DNA from: an uncultured Odoribacter sp.
GTDB taxonomy: Bacteria; Bacteroidota; Bacteroidia; Bacteroidales; Marinifilaceae
Direction: 5' to 3'
Assembly (NCBI GenBank): GCA_900541415.1
Contig: UQJP01000020.1
Span: 1 to 64,000, forward strand
DNA: 64,000 nucleotides
Below the pieces are notes generated by a model. It had not been told where the DNA came from, did not search any database, and saw only the letters and a list, made by a program, of their open reading frames with translations. The position numbers and the translations under genes are program-made. This document shows positions 55,901-64,000 of this stretch, piece after piece; position 1 is the first letter of the stretch; each line of letters begins with the position of its first letter.

Positions 55901-56997
55901 GGTTGTATGTGGGGGTGGAAGATAACGGAATCGGTATCGATCCGGAGAAAGCCGATAAGATATTCGAGCCTTTCTATCAGTCGGGGGGAGATGTGCACGG
56001 ACAAATTATGGGGAGTGGCATCGGCTTGAGTTTGTCGAAAGCAATTGTCGAGCAGCATGAAGGAATCATTTTCGCCCGCCCGTTGAAGCAGGGAACGGAA
56101 ATGTGTGTGTTACTCCCTTATCGCAATGCTCCCGGTCTTTTGGGTGAGGAGAATTATGTGCTTGAAGAAGAAAAGGAAACGGAGCCCGCCAACCGAAAGA
56201 AATGTGGTGTGGCCGATACGCTGGAAACGGTGTTCCGTTCGGATTATAAGGTGCTGCTTGTTGAAGATAATGCGGAAGTTCTGGAGTATTTGCAAAAACA
56301 GCTGTCGGGAGAATACGTTATTCTGACCGCCAAGAACGGAAGGGAAGCTTTGGAACTGGCGAAACAGGAGTTGCCCGATATGGTGATCAGCGACGTGATG
56401 ATGCCTGAAATGGATGGGGTGGAACTCTGTTCACGGATTAAGAAAGATATTCGCCTGTGCCATATTCCGGTGATCCTGCTGACGGCTAAGTCGATGACCT
56501 TGCATATCGAGGAAGGGTTTAGCGCCGGGGCGGACGATTATATAGCCAAACCTTTCAGTATTTCGTTGTTAAAGATCCGTATCCGTAATCTTTTTGCCAG
56601 CCGGGAACAGATGAAGGAGATTTTCAGTAAGAAATTTTCTTTGGAAAGTTTAGGGATTGAGGTGGAATCCGCCGATCAGACTTTTATGGATCGTTATGTG
56701 GAGATTGTAAGGAGGAATTTCACCAATCCCCAATTGGATGTGGATATGATTTGCCAGGAAATGGGCATGAGTCGTGCGAATTTTTATAAAAAGCTGAAAG
56801 TCATAACCGACCTTTCCCCGGCAGAAATGGTGAGGAATATCCGGCTTGAAAGTGCTGCCCGACTGTTACGTGAAACCAAACTGACTATTTCGGAGATTGC
56901 CATTCAGGTGGGTTTTAGCAGTAATTCATATTTCGGAAGCTGTTTTAAAACGCTTTATGGTATTTCTCCCAAAGAGTTTCAAAATACAAAAGAATAG
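52945..56997 (+). CDS. Hybrid two-component system regulator (HTCS)
   Basis: 1,350 residues in one chain. After a signal sequence comes a two-part periplasmic propeller of Reg_prop repeats (SDGYMWFGTRSGLNRYDG, NLWVGTYSGGVNYYNR), then a Y_Y_Y domain, a membrane helix (about 770-792), a HisKA domain with H830 in THEFRTPL, a HATPase (DNGIGIDPEKADKIFEPFYQ, GSGIGLSLSKAIVEQHEG), a receiver with D1150 in VISDVMMPEMDG, and an AraC-type DNA-binding end. Such proteins sense oligosaccharides and switch on nearby degradation genes, here probably GH105-PL8-GH2. Confidence 0.95.
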   Translation: MKLYRFLLFFLFVAMSLSVRAEVENFFFTDLDVKDGLSQQTVTTVFQDSDGYMWFGTRSGLNRYDGYGFMVYRKDYDNVHSLSGNHIMDAIQDNSRDIWVGTQQGLSRICYETEEIYRYSLGDNGVDDSYVNTLWCTDSNQLLVFTRGDAYIYDREQDTFRLFQLETSERLRNVTSVTGDQAGNIYFGTSTNGIFICDREFRLTQRLKYSSADPDAFPNGYVSFLALTSDGILWIVTEDKVLSYYNSKENKTVRLDHIKNVRQVVEWDEDHLLAGTFHGLTLLDKRTLESMPISMNIGEQGGLSHYSVLCLYKDRQQNLWVGTYSGGVNYYNRHNYRFNYVATQEFSGVIGMAAEDEEGTVWFATEGRGLLSYNPETHEQHNYLVHDPADKAYNRNIIKSVMRNGNSIFCATHGGEVYEFSIKTKTFRLLYDFKYNDIYTLYIDSVGRLWMPTNTASGLVVVQGDKRFRGLNAKNQFPYIGSISTILELTKDRFLLGSVQRGVFIVNLEGENIREISEVDFGLEDPNVWVTSMFRDERGDIWVATNGAGLFCFDRNMKLKKRYYKGNGLLDERVYSIMGKKDELWLMTSRELYLLNPETDELHRFYSKNGIIPEEFSLSAGLLTRDGKLYLSGTKGFLTFDPTLLTMNMEKPPVLLTKLSLNNEVVKPGGKQSLLSKKLQLEKKLVLKHNQTNLTIGYTALNYIYPEQNQYAYRMSGVDDRWNYVGNRREAFYSNLKPGEYTFRVMASNNDGVWNETGTTLQIVVLPPLWLRWWAWLIYISLVAFVVYQIVAYRHRKHELERSLRLKQLEQEKLEELSQERTCFFTHVTHEFRTPLTLIINPLDELLQKYVHIAGVKDSLLLIRRNAQRLLSLVNSLMDIEKQQSGKAALVLTNFDFANFVREGAHSFQSVAESRSIHFKVEVGADFIPVRYDRERLEQVFFNLLSNAFKFTPADGEVRVKVALLSEAVAVDEAEGRALPVNAEKWLYVGVEDNGIGIDPEKADKIFEPFYQSGGDVHGQIMGSGIGLSLSKAIVEQHEGIIFARPLKQGTEMCVLLPYRNAPGLLGEENYVLEEEKETEPANRKKCGVADTLETVFRSDYKVLLVEDNAEVLEYLQKQLSGEYVILTAKNGREALELAKQELPDMVISDVMMPEMDGVELCSRIKKDIRLCHIPVILLTAKSMTLHIEEGFSAGADDYIAKPFSISLLKIRIRNLFASREQMKEIFSKKFSLESLGIEVESADQTFMDRYVEIVRRNFTNPQLDVDMICQEMGMSRANFYKKLKVITDLSPAEMVRNIRLESAARLLRETKLTISEIAIQVGFSSNSYFGSCFKTLYGISPKEFQNTKE

Positions 56998-57353
56998 AAG
57001 GCTGTGTGGATGCGGGAAAATGAAGAAAATATAGTATAGCAGGGCAGGAAGGAAAGCAGGGCTGGAGCGTTTATTCCCGGCCGAATCCGGATAAGGTAGA
57101 GAAGTTGTAAAATACTTTTTTACCTTTTTTTATTGACCGGATAGGGAAAAATGTGTGCGGAATAAGAAAAAATAGTTATTTTTAGGACGTGTACGGGCGT
57201 TTTTTGTACTCACAAATATCGGATACTTTTATTAGGGAGAAATATGTTTTTTCCTTTTCTCCGGATTTGTCGCGTGTTTTTAAAGGGGGATCGGATTATA
57301 AAAAATATCTCATTTTGTATCAGAATCATCCGAATTTGTTTTTCGGGATAGAA

Positions 57354-57389
57354 TTTGTTGCGATCCTAAATAAATGATTAATATTTTTG
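57354..57389 (+). promoter_or_regulatory. Promoter of the GH105-PL8 genes
   Basis: TTTG at 57354-57357 and TATTTTTG at 57382-57389 fit the Bacteroidota pattern with wide spacing. Its position rules out the ATG at 57374 as the GH105 start. Confidence 0.55.
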
Positions 57390-57430
57390 AGCAATCGTTT
57401 GTACAAATTGAAAATAATAGGAATAGATTT

Positions 57431-58546
57431 ATGAAAAAATGGATTGTATCTGCCTGCATTCTGGCAACCGGGTTTGTTGTGAATGCGCAGGATTTTAGTG
57501 CGGCTTTTAATAAAGCGGATGTTAAAAAAGTAATGCGGAGTGTTGCCGATTGGCAGATTGCCCATCAGCCTGAGGTGAAACATCAGCCACTGGGTTGGGA
57601 AAATGCGGCGATGTATATGGGAATGTTGGATTGGGCGGAATTGACCGAAAAGGAAGATAAGGACGGGAAGTATTATAAATTTTTATATTCAATCGGAAGT
57701 AAAGGAGGCTGGCAGCCTGCTAAGCGGATGTATCATGCCGATGATATTTGTGTTTCACAGGTTTATATCGATATGTATCGTCGGTATAACCGGAAAGAGA
57801 TGCTGAATCCCACTTTTGCCCGTACGCAATGGGTGATAGCCAATCCGCCCGACGATAATATGAAACTGGATTATGGCACGGGAAAAGGTCTTGAAAAATG
57901 GACCTGGTGTGATGCTTTGTTTATGGCTCCTGCCGTGTACGTTAAGTTATATACTCTGACCGGAGATAAAAAATATATGAAGTTTGCCGATAAGGAGTTT
58001 AAAGACACTTATAATTATCTTTACGATAAGGACGAACATCTGTTTTTCCGGGATTGGCGTTATTTCACCCAAAAAGAGAAGAACGGGAAAAAGGTTTTCT
58101 GGGGACGTGGAAACGGCTGGGTGTTAGGTGGATTGAGCGAGATTTTGAAGGAACTTCCGGCCAAGGATAAATATCGTAAGTTTTATGAAAATCTATTTGT
58201 CGAACTTTCCAACAGTGTGCTGAAATGCCAGCAGGCCGACGGATACTGGCGTGCCAGTATGCTCGATCCGGAAAGTTATCCTTCGCCTGAAACCAGTTCC
58301 ACCGGATTCATTGTATATGCTTTCGCTTATGGGGTGAATGCAGGGATACTTCCGGCTGAAAAGTTTATGCCGGCCATTGAAAAGGGATGGAAAGCTTTGG
58401 TGAGTGCCGTGGAAGACGATGGAAAGTTGGGATATGTGCAACCGATTGGCGCAGACCCGCGCCATGTTACCCGGGATATGACGGAAGTGTATGGTGTGGG
58501 AGCGTTTTTGCTTGCTGGAAACGAGATTTATAAAATGTCGAAATGA
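57431..58546 (+). CDS. GH105 unsaturated glucuronyl/galacturonyl hydrolase
   Basis: 371 residues from the ATG at 57431, which gives a clean signal peptide (to VNAQ). The alpha6/alpha6-barrel motifs are YHADDICVSQVYIDMYRRY, WTWCDALFMAPAVY with the likely catalytic D161, FWGRGNGWVLGGLSEIL and SSTGFIVYAFAYGVN. It hydrates and releases the 4,5-unsaturated uronic acid left by a lyase, matching the lyase encoded next, whose start overlaps its stop by 4 bp. Confidence 0.9.
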   Translation: MKKWIVSACILATGFVVNAQDFSAAFNKADVKKVMRSVADWQIAHQPEVKHQPLGWENAAMYMGMLDWAELTEKEDKDGKYYKFLYSIGSKGGWQPAKRMYHADDICVSQVYIDMYRRYNRKEMLNPTFARTQWVIANPPDDNMKLDYGTGKGLEKWTWCDALFMAPAVYVKLYTLTGDKKYMKFADKEFKDTYNYLYDKDEHLFFRDWRYFTQKEKNGKKVFWGRGNGWVLGGLSEILKELPAKDKYRKFYENLFVELSNSVLKCQQADGYWRASMLDPESYPSPETSSTGFIVYAFAYGVNAGILPAEKFMPAIEKGWKALVSAVEDDGKLGYVQPIGADPRHVTRDMTEVYGVGAFLLAGNEIYKMSK

Positions 58547-60996
58547 GAATAGCCGGTATTCTTTTTCTATTGCTGTTTTGTGGCGGAGTCGCGGCACAGG
58601 AAATCACTTTCGGAGAGAAAGAGTATGATTTTGGTGTGATCAGGGAGGACTCGGGAACGGTTTATCATGACTTCTACTTTATGAATACGGGTGATAAACC
58701 TTTACGTATTCAGTCGGTGGTGGTGAGCTGCGGGTGTACTTCTTCCGAATGGCCGAGAAATGAGGTGAAGCCCGGAGAGAAGGCTTGTATCCGGGTGAGC
58801 TACCATCCCCAGGGACGCGCAGAGAAAAAGTTTACCAAAGTGGCCGAGGTTTATACCAATTCGGTGAATTTCGGCACCCATCGCGGGGTGCATGATTTGT
58901 ATGTGTCCGGTGAGGTGATAAAGGGAGAGAAGCACATACAGCCGGAATATCGGCTGGAAGTCGCCGGGAAGGAATTTCCGGGGAATACACGTATGGAAGG
59001 TGTATTTGCCGGAATATTGGGGAAGATGCAGGCGGAGTTGTTCCAGCGAATTCCTATTCACAGAAACGATTCCCTGACGATAAATTATGTGGCGGCCCTA
59101 CAAAGGGGCGGGAGTTGGGCGGATATAGATTATTCCTGTTATTTCCGTACCAACTGGGAACCTGTGCGGCATTTGGGACGGGTGGAAGTTTTGGCTCGTT
59201 CTTATGTTGTTGCCGGAGGGAAGTTTTGCGGAAACGACACTTTGTTTGCCGCCATCCGGGATGCTTTGGCTTTTTGGGTGGAAGCCCATCCGAAGTGTCA
59301 TAATTGGTGGTATAATCAGATTGCCGTGCCTCAGAATTTGGGAAATATTCTGGTGTTGATGGACCGGGGAAAGCAGGTGTTGCCGGAAGAATTGCAAAAC
59401 CGTTTGTTCGGGATGATGGCCTGGCCTGATCCGCGCAAATGGACGGGAGCCAATAAACTGGATATTGCCCTCCATCATTTGCAGCGGGGATGCCTTTTAC
59501 AAAACGATAGTATTGTAAGTGTTGCCGCCCAACAGATATTTTATCCGGTGCGGATTACGACTGCCGAGGGGATTCAACCCGATCTTTCTTACCACCAGCA
59601 CGACAATCAGTTGTATATCGGTTCTTACGGGACGGTTTTTGCCGAAGGGGTGACACGGGTTGCCGATTGGCTTCAGGGAACTCCTTATGCGTTGCAGGGT
59701 GAACAGTTGCGTTTATTCAGCGAGTTTATCCGGAGCACTTATCTGAACGTGTTCCGGGGTGGATATATCGATTTTAGCGTAGTGGGACGGGGAATCAGCC
59801 GGGAGAACGCGCTGGACGGGCGTAGAACAGTGGATATGTTGAAAAAATTGGAGCGTTTGGATTCGATGTATGCCGGGGAGTATGCGGAAGCGATTGTCCG
59901 TTTTTCACAACCGGGGCATAGCGATTATTGCCGTAGTGATAGAACTGCCGTTTATTGGCGTTCCGATTACGCTTTGCATAACCGGAAAGGATTTGATTTT
60001 TCTGTGCGTACGGCATCAGTGCGTACCCGGAAAACGGAGAGCGGGAATGGGGAAAATCTTTGTGGTGGTTTTTTATCGGACGGAGCGACGTGTATCCGCC
60101 GTCACGGGGATGAATATTATAATATTTTTCCGGTATGGGACTGGAATAAAGTGCCGGGCGTGACGGCTCCCGAAGCCTCAACCGCGATTGCGACGAATTG
60201 GGGGGAGATGGGGAAGTCGGTTTTTTCCGGAGGAGTATCGGACGGGCAAAGCGGGGTAATGGCTTTTGTTTTGGATGACCGGGGAATTAAGGCGTCTAAA
60301 TCGTGGTTTTTTTTCGAACATGAAGTGGTGTGCCTGGGAGCCGGGATTAATTCCGGAGCGGGGATGCGGGTGACCACTTGTCTGAATCAATGCCTGCTGA
60401 ACGGTGAAGTGACGACAAGTGCCGGAAAACAGATTCCGTCGGAGAAGACGGATGGTCCCGGACAAGAAAGAAAACTGACCTGGGTATTACATGACAGTGT
60501 GCTTTATTATTTCCCGCAACCGACGGAGGTGTGTATTTATGCAGGGAAGCAAAGCGGCAATTGGAATCAGATTAATTATAATTATTCGGCAGAACGATTG
60601 GAAAAGGGAGTTTTTAAGTTGTGGTTCGATCATGGCAGCGGTGTGGAGGATGGAACTTATGCTTATATCGTGGCTCCCGGAATAACCGACCCCCAGGCTT
60701 ACCGGGGAGGCGATGTGGAGATCGTGGTGAACCGGGCTGATCGGCAGGCTGTGTATAACCGTGCGGAAGATCAGTTGCAGGCTGTGTTTTATCAGGCCGG
60801 AGAGATAACCTATAAAGGTATGACATTGGCGGTGGAACATCCTTGTGCGATTCTGGTGAAGGGATGGTGCGGAGAAAAAACGGAAGTTTTGTTGACCGAT
60901 CCTTCCCAAAAAGCGGATACGATAGGTTGGAAAATCCGGGGAAACGGCAGGGATATAAACGGGAAGGCCGGGGTAACCTTTGCTGTGTACCGTTAA
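58543..60996 (+). CDS. DUF1573-PL8 polysaccharide lyase fusion
   Basis: 817 residues with a signal peptide (to AAQ). About 20-130 is a DUF1573 domain (YDFGVIREDSGTVYHDFYF, VVVSCGCTSSEWP). The remainder resembles PL8 lyases of the chondroitin AC/hyaluronan/xanthan group: a barrel with NWWYNQIAVPQNLG (N254, N258), DLSYHQHDNQLYIGSYG (H351) and a later FSVVGRGISR, then the beta-sandwich. PL8 enzymes cut uronate glycosides by elimination. No sulfatase or SusCD pair is in the window, so the substrate is open. The fusion is unusual to me. Confidence 0.78.
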   Translation: MRIAGILFLLLFCGGVAAQEITFGEKEYDFGVIREDSGTVYHDFYFMNTGDKPLRIQSVVVSCGCTSSEWPRNEVKPGEKACIRVSYHPQGRAEKKFTKVAEVYTNSVNFGTHRGVHDLYVSGEVIKGEKHIQPEYRLEVAGKEFPGNTRMEGVFAGILGKMQAELFQRIPIHRNDSLTINYVAALQRGGSWADIDYSCYFRTNWEPVRHLGRVEVLARSYVVAGGKFCGNDTLFAAIRDALAFWVEAHPKCHNWWYNQIAVPQNLGNILVLMDRGKQVLPEELQNRLFGMMAWPDPRKWTGANKLDIALHHLQRGCLLQNDSIVSVAAQQIFYPVRITTAEGIQPDLSYHQHDNQLYIGSYGTVFAEGVTRVADWLQGTPYALQGEQLRLFSEFIRSTYLNVFRGGYIDFSVVGRGISRENALDGRRTVDMLKKLERLDSMYAGEYAEAIVRFSQPGHSDYCRSDRTAVYWRSDYALHNRKGFDFSVRTASVRTRKTESGNGENLCGGFLSDGATCIRRHGDEYYNIFPVWDWNKVPGVTAPEASTAIATNWGEMGKSVFSGGVSDGQSGVMAFVLDDRGIKASKSWFFFEHEVVCLGAGINSGAGMRVTTCLNQCLLNGEVTTSAGKQIPSEKTDGPGQERKLTWVLHDSVLYYFPQPTEVCIYAGKQSGNWNQINYNYSAERLEKGVFKLWFDHGSGVEDGTYAYIVAPGITDPQAYRGGDVEIVVNRADRQAVYNRAEDQLQAVFYQAGEITYKGMTLAVEHPCAILVKGWCGEKTEVLLTDPSQKADTIGWKIRGNGRDINGKAGVTFAVYR

Positions 60997-61018
60997 ATAA
61001 ACGAGATATTAATATTTA

Positions 61019-63142
61019 ATGATTATGATAACAAAGAAGACAATTTTATTTTTTCTGGGAGTGCTGTTGTCATGGCAAGTTGTGGCAAACGGCCGGGATG
61101 TGAAGCCTTTCAATGAGGGCTGGCAATTTAAAAGGGGACCTTTTACGCAGGATCCTGTGAAGTATAAAAGTATTTTCGAGGGGAAATGGAGCGATGTGGA
61201 AATTCCGCATACCTGGAATGCAAAGGATATGCAGTTGAAATATAACGAGTTTTATGCCGGGGAAGCCTATTATCGGAAGACTTTTTTTGCCGATGAAGCC
61301 TTGAAGGATAAGCGGGTATTTATCCGTTTCGAAGGTGTGGGGCAGGTGGCTACCCTGTATGTGAACGGCGAGTTTTTGGGAGAGCATAAAGGTGGATATT
61401 CCGCATTTGCTTTCGATCTTTCAAAGATGTTGAAATACGGACAGGAAAATGAAATTTTAGTTCGGGTGGATAATGCTTCCCGTCCTGATGTGATTCCGGT
61501 GAACCATGTGCTGTTCGGTGTGTACGGAGGTATTTACCGTCCGGTGTGGTTGATCGTGACGGAGAAGGTGAATATTGCCGTGACTGACCATGCTTCTCCC
61601 GGTGTGTACATCACCCAAAAGAACGTGTCGCCTAAAAGTGCCGATGTGAAAGTGAAAGTGAAGCTGGAAAATAAGCATAAAACACCCCAGCAGGTGGTGC
61701 TGGAGAATACCATTTATGACCGTGAAGGTAAATTGTGCCTGAAAAAGAGCGAGCCTGTAACGGTAACTCCGCAGAGTGTGCAGAGCTTTGAAATGGATTT
61801 TGTGGTTCGTAAACCGCATTTGTGGCATGGGCGGAAAGATCCTTATCTGTATAAAGTGGTTACCCGGGTGAAATCCGGCGATCAGGTGCTGGATGAAATG
61901 GTACAGCCTTTAGGCTTACGAAAATATGAGATTGTTGCCGGAGACGGTTTTTATCTGAATGGAGAGAAATATCCGATGTATGGGGTTTGCCGCCATCAGG
62001 ATTGGTGGGGGATCGGATCGGCTTTAAAGAAAGAAAACCACGATTTCGATTTGTCGATGATTATGGATATTGGTGCAACTACCGTGCGTTTTGCCCATTA
62101 CCAGCAATCTGATTATATTTATTCGAAGTGCGACAGTTTGGGATTGATTATTTGGGCTGAAATACCTTTTGTAAATCGTGTCAGCACCCAGGAAGGCCCT
62201 AATGCCAAACAGCAGTTGGTGGAATTGATCCGGCAGAGTTTCAACCACCCGTCTATTTATATCTGGGGATTACACAATGAGGTGTATAGCCCCACGGAAT
62301 ATACCTCCACCCTGACCAAAGAGCTGAACGATGTGGCTAAGACGGAAGACCCGGATCGGTATACGGTGTCGGTGAACGGATACGGACACATGGAGCATCC
62401 GGTGAATCTGAATGCGGAAGTGCAGGGAATGAACCGTTATTTCGGCTGGTATGAAAAGAAGATTCAGGATATAAAACCCTGGATCGAGAATCTGGAAACC
62501 CAGTATCCCACTTATAAGTTTATGCTGACAGAATACGGTGCCGATGCTAATATCGGCCACCAGACCGAGTATTTGGGCGAGTCGCTGAACTGGGGAAAAC
62601 CTTACTATCCGGAAACTTTCCAAACAAAATTGCACGAATATCAATGGAGTGTGATTTCCCAACATCCGTATATCATCGCTTCTTATTTGTGGAATATGTT
62701 CGATTTCGGTGTGCCGGCTTCTTACCGGGGCGGTGTTCCTGCCCGGAATATGAAGGGCTTGATGACCATTGACCGTAAGATTAAGAAGGATTCTTATTTC
62801 TTCTACAAAGCCAACTGGAGTGAAGACCCCGTGGTGTATATCACTCAGCGCCGCCTGAAGGAAAGGGAAAAGAAAGTGACAACCGTGACCGTGTATTCGA
62901 ATATCGGAGAACCTACGGTTTATCTGAACGATAAAAAATTGACCGGAGTGAAAAAAGGGTATACCGATATTCATTACATTTTTGAAAATGTGGAGTTGCA
63001 GCAGGGAAAGAACATTCTGAAAGCTGTTGCCCAAAAAGACGGTAAAACCTATGAAGATACGATCGAATGGAATTTTACGAAAGAAATGAAAGCGGGTGAA
63101 GCCGAAGTTTTGAATAGTGATAAAGTACATTTCGGATTTTAA
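61019..63142 (+). CDS. GH2 glycoside hydrolase (beta-galactosidase/beta-glucuronidase family)
   Basis: 707 residues; a second ATG at 61025 would remove two residues. A signal peptide ends near VVANG. The sugar-binding domain (YAGEAYYRKTFFADEA, GVGQVATLYVNGEFLGEHKGG) and an Ig-like domain precede the TIM barrel. The acid/base is E421 in WGLHNEVYS and the nucleophile E505 in MLTEYGADAN. GVCRHQDWWGIGSAL is typical of the family. It follows the PL8 gene by 22 bp and should act on the same glycan after GH105. Galactosidase or glucuronidase cannot be decided. Confidence 0.87.
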   Translation: MIMITKKTILFFLGVLLSWQVVANGRDVKPFNEGWQFKRGPFTQDPVKYKSIFEGKWSDVEIPHTWNAKDMQLKYNEFYAGEAYYRKTFFADEALKDKRVFIRFEGVGQVATLYVNGEFLGEHKGGYSAFAFDLSKMLKYGQENEILVRVDNASRPDVIPVNHVLFGVYGGIYRPVWLIVTEKVNIAVTDHASPGVYITQKNVSPKSADVKVKVKLENKHKTPQQVVLENTIYDREGKLCLKKSEPVTVTPQSVQSFEMDFVVRKPHLWHGRKDPYLYKVVTRVKSGDQVLDEMVQPLGLRKYEIVAGDGFYLNGEKYPMYGVCRHQDWWGIGSALKKENHDFDLSMIMDIGATTVRFAHYQQSDYIYSKCDSLGLIIWAEIPFVNRVSTQEGPNAKQQLVELIRQSFNHPSIYIWGLHNEVYSPTEYTSTLTKELNDVAKTEDPDRYTVSVNGYGHMEHPVNLNAEVQGMNRYFGWYEKKIQDIKPWIENLETQYPTYKFMLTEYGADANIGHQTEYLGESLNWGKPYYPETFQTKLHEYQWSVISQHPYIIASYLWNMFDFGVPASYRGGVPARNMKGLMTIDRKIKKDSYFFYKANWSEDPVVYITQRRLKEREKKVTTVTVYSNIGEPTVYLNDKKLTGVKKGYTDIHYIFENVELQQGKNILKAVAQKDGKTYEDTIEWNFTKEMKAGEAEVLNSDKVHFGF

Positions 63143-63167
63143 ATATTGTGAGTGCATGTAAGTAGTG

Positions 63168-63212
63168 ACGCCTTTGTGTTGCCGGTGAGGCAATGCGAAG
63201 GCGTTGCTTTTT
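63168..63212 (+). terminator. Terminator of the GH105-PL8-GH2 unit
   Basis: ACGCCTT (63168-63174) pairs with AAGGCGT (63198-63204) over an inner TTGCC/GGCAA stem, followed by a TGCTTTTT tract. Confidence 0.8.
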
Positions 63213-63484
63213 AGAGGGGAATAAAAGGAAAATAAGCGTGAATGTCTTGCATAGGATGGATTTGTTGTCCGGAAAGAAATCTTGCTTAAACGGGCTTTTA
63301 ATAAGGCTTGTTTAAAATGTCTTTGGGCAGGGAAACAGTTTGTCTGGTAAACTTAGGGCAATAGCGTTTATAAAACCGAGCCTTTAGGACTGGAGTGGTA
63401 AAGGGAATTGCTTGTATTTGGCTTTGCTTTATTTGCAAAATATTGAAAAGAAACAGGCTATAAGAAAATAATTTGTATTTAAAA

Positions 63485-63514
63485 AGAGAAGAGGGTGCCT
63501 GACCGAGCACCCTC
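63485..63514 (-). terminator. Terminator of the right-edge minus-strand gene
   Basis: GAGGGTGC (63491-63498) pairs with 63507-63514. On the minus strand it is followed by TTCTCTTTTT. The 63213-63621 interval holds nothing else recognisable. Confidence 0.7.
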
Positions 63515-63621
63515 TTGTTGTTAGAATCAAAATTTGATAATAGTTATTTTAACGGTGATAACTGAATTCTAAAGAGTTTTGAATTTTGACTTTCTAACTT
63601 TTCTTTATTCCCTTTTTTCAT

Positions 63622-64000
63622 TTAATCCTGCTCGCTGAATCCCAGTTTGAAATCGGCGATACATACGGTGTAATTCGGATTCTGATTCCATTGGCTGACC
63701 TTGAATTTTACATAGCGGTAGTTACAGGTTTTTTTCAGCATGATTTTATCGCCACCACTGGTAAATTCAATAGGTACTGCTTCTATTTCTTCAAATACCG
63801 TGCCATCGTTACTACCGTAAAGGATGGCTTCCACTACGTTGAAACCGGGATTGGCCAATCCATCGGAACGGTGGTGGAGGTAGAAATAATTGAATGTTTC
63901 CTGCTGTTTCATGTCTACCGTCATGGTCATAGGGTCTGTTCCTTTGACCGACTGGGTAACACCATCTACTTTGGAAGAGTAGGTTTTTCCGGGCTTTACC
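63622..64000 (-). CDS. Discoidin-like surface protein, 3' fragment cut by the window edge
   Basis: The frame is open to the window edge: VKPGKTYSSKVDG and VTQSVKGTDP precede the first internal Met at 63930, so the true start lies outside. The visible 126 residues resemble an F5/8 type C (discoidin) carbohydrate-binding domain: FNYFYLHHRSDG, ILYGSNDGTVFEEIE, CNYRYVKFKVSQWN, and a final IADFKLGF. Such domains end many SusD-linked surface lipoproteins in this phylum. It may belong to a polysaccharide locus continuing to the right. Confidence 0.7.
   Translation of the reverse strand, partial: VKPGKTYSSKVDGVTQSVKGTDPMTMTVDMKQQETFNYFYLHHRSDGLANPGFNVVEAILYGSNDGTVFEEIEAVPIEFTSGGDKIMLKKTCNYRYVKFKVSQWNQNPNYTVCIADFKLGFSEQD

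Noticed and set aside
57374..57430. Upstream start for the GH105 gene
   Set aside because: It overlaps the predicted -7 promoter box and would bury the signal peptide.
62270..63193. 307-codon minus-strand open frame
   Set aside because: Lies antisense to the well-supported GH2 gene and lacks any recognisable domain or composition of a real protein.

Overview
The window comes from the chromosome of a Bacteroidota bacterium, most likely order Bacteroidales. The evidence is -7 promoter boxes of the TAnnTTTG type, lipoproteins with acidic surface-export signals, Mfa/FimA-type fimbrial genes, a one-protein hybrid two-component regulator, a BtuB/BtuG-type cobalamin locus and an HcpR-like regulator beside hcp. 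I cannot fix the genus. There are no rRNA or tRNA genes and no CRISPR array.

Region 1 (1-8.4 kb) is visibly AT-rich and looks like an acquired defence/mobile island. It holds a two-gene restriction-modification system (a nuclease-methyltransferase chain plus a specificity subunit), a decayed tyrosine integrase, a protein with two HEPN-like halves followed by a damaged multi-pass membrane protein gene, and two copies of a 120-nt structured non-coding element, each ending in an intrinsic terminator. This is the part most likely to hold something undescribed.

Region 2 (8.4-24.2 kb) has a large secreted papain-family protease with LamG and PKD-like domains on the minus strand. After a gene-free 1.3 kb comes a plus-strand fimbrial operon: major subunit, anchor, two large accessory or tip lipoproteins, a DUF3575 barrel and a DUF3868/OmpA-like protein.

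Region 3 (24.5-39.6 kb) is a cobalamin uptake operon behind a cobalamin riboswitch and terminator. It encodes two BtuG-like propeller lipoproteins, an LRR lipoprotein, a PKD lipoprotein, a paralogous pair of repeat lipoproteins, a BtuB-like TonB receptor, and a BtuF/BtuC/BtuD-type ABC importer. A convergent gene encodes the cob(I)alamin adenosyltransferase. Together these would capture B12 at the surface, carry it across both membranes and adenosylate it.

Region 4 (39.7-50 kb) is redox and stress metabolism: a GNAT/YoaP protein, an HcpR-like regulator divergent from a ferredoxin-hcp pair with a perfect palindromic operator, a Nim-like flavoprotein, a GadC-like antiporter, a hairpin-rich 1.1-kb gap, ahpC-ahpF and a GNAT enzyme. 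Region 5 (50-64 kb) is carbohydrate utilisation: a GH35 galactosidase, a NYN/LOTUS protein overlapping a hybrid two-component regulator, GH105, a DUF1573-PL8 fusion, a GH2 enzyme, and the 3' end of a surface protein cut by the window edge.
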